Shown in pieces: positions 21,147-21,280 of a DNA stretch of 21,280 bases. The position numbers and the translations under genes were made by a program. Origin of the DNA: JAVBNF01 sp031551725. Lineage in GTDB: Bacteria > Bacteroidota > Bacteroidia > Bacteroidales > P3. The notes under the pieces were generated by a model that saw only the letters and a list, made by a program, of their open reading frames with translations, was not told where the DNA came from and searched no databases. The stretch covers positions 1 through 21,280 of the forward strand of contig JAVBNF010000066.1 in assembly GCA_031551725.1 (NCBI GenBank), read 5' to 3'. Within the stretch, counting starts at the first letter, position 1. Each line of letters begins with the position of its first letter.

Positions 21147-21280
21147 ATGAAAACACAACTACTTCGTGGCAGAAACGCAAGAATGCAGAAATGCAGAAAA
21201 ATGTTCTTCTTCTGCGCTTTTGCATTTTTGCACTTCTGCTTTACTTTCGCCCAAACTCCCGGCTTGCCGTTGTACGACAA
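21147..21280 (+). CDS. Start of a secreted protein (cut by the window end)
   Basis: Forty-four codons are visible. A positively charged n-region (MKTQLLRGRNARMQKCRKM) is followed by a Phe/Ala/Cys-rich hydrophobic core and a probable signal peptidase I site after TFA, giving QTPGLPLYD as the mature start. There is no lipobox. The product cannot be named. Its 5' UTR is leader copy C, so it probably belongs to the same regulon as the genes at 5563 and 13458. The coding bases 21185-21239 can fold into a long hairpin built from GCAGAAATGC-type repeats. Confidence 0.7.
   Translation, partial: MKTQLLRGRNARMQKCRKMFFFCAFAFLHFCFTFAQTPGLPLYD

Overview
The window looks like a chromosomal segment of a Bacteroidota member, probably Bacteroidales. 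Supporting signs are the Bacteroidota -7 promoter box TAnnTTTG in front of many genes, near absence of Shine-Dalgarno sites, a FISUMP surface protein, a poly-proline TonB, an SDR-type threonine dehydrogenase next to kbl, and a sigma-54 regulator followed by lptE. The species cannot be named from this sequence.

Layout. 1-380: a + strand terminator and the remnant of a DUF4143 ATPase gene. 543-2735 (-): RNase R. 2736-3815: about 1.1 kb without a credible gene, rich in hairpins and repeats, ending in an orphan + strand terminator. 3816-5006 (-): kbl. 5007-7971 (+): promoter, long structured leader and a FISUMP/glycine-rich surface protein. 8218-9168 (+): threonine dehydrogenase, bracketed by two identical 28-bp perfect palindromes. 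9234-10412 (+): RlmI-like methyltransferase. 10413-10669: 8-bp tandem repeats folding into a hairpin. 10670-12380 (-): TonB and a coiled-coil/acidic protein. 12542-13123 (+): thymidine kinase. 13173-14192 (+): a second structured leader and a leucine-rich-repeat lipoprotein. 14195-15193 (-): LuxE-like protein. 15307-18920 (+): small envelope protein, mrdA (PBP2), rodA. 18923-20726 (-): sigma-54 regulator and lptE. 20813-21280 (+): a third structured leader and the start of another secreted protein, cut by the window edge.

Main discovery. Three genes for exported proteins (5563, 13458, 21147) are each preceded by the same leader cassette: a TAnnTTTG promoter, an A-rich stretch, and an RNA element of about 165 nt. 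The element has an AAGC/GCTT mini-hairpin, three nested helices P1-P3 whose sequences differ between copies but stay complementary (11 covarying base pairs counted by hand), an invariant P4 hairpin, and a 3' arm that can pair with the 3' strand of P4 to make an 11-bp stem followed by 6-7 U. This is the architecture of a cis-acting transcription-attenuation switch controlling a surface-protein regulon. I do not recognise it as any riboswitch or leader class I know.

How the genes fit together. Tdh and Kbl together turn threonine into glycine and acetyl-CoA. PBP2 and RodA form the elongasome peptidoglycan synthase. LptE serves LPS export. TonB energises outer-membrane transporters. The three leader-controlled genes look like accessory surface functions scattered among housekeeping genes.
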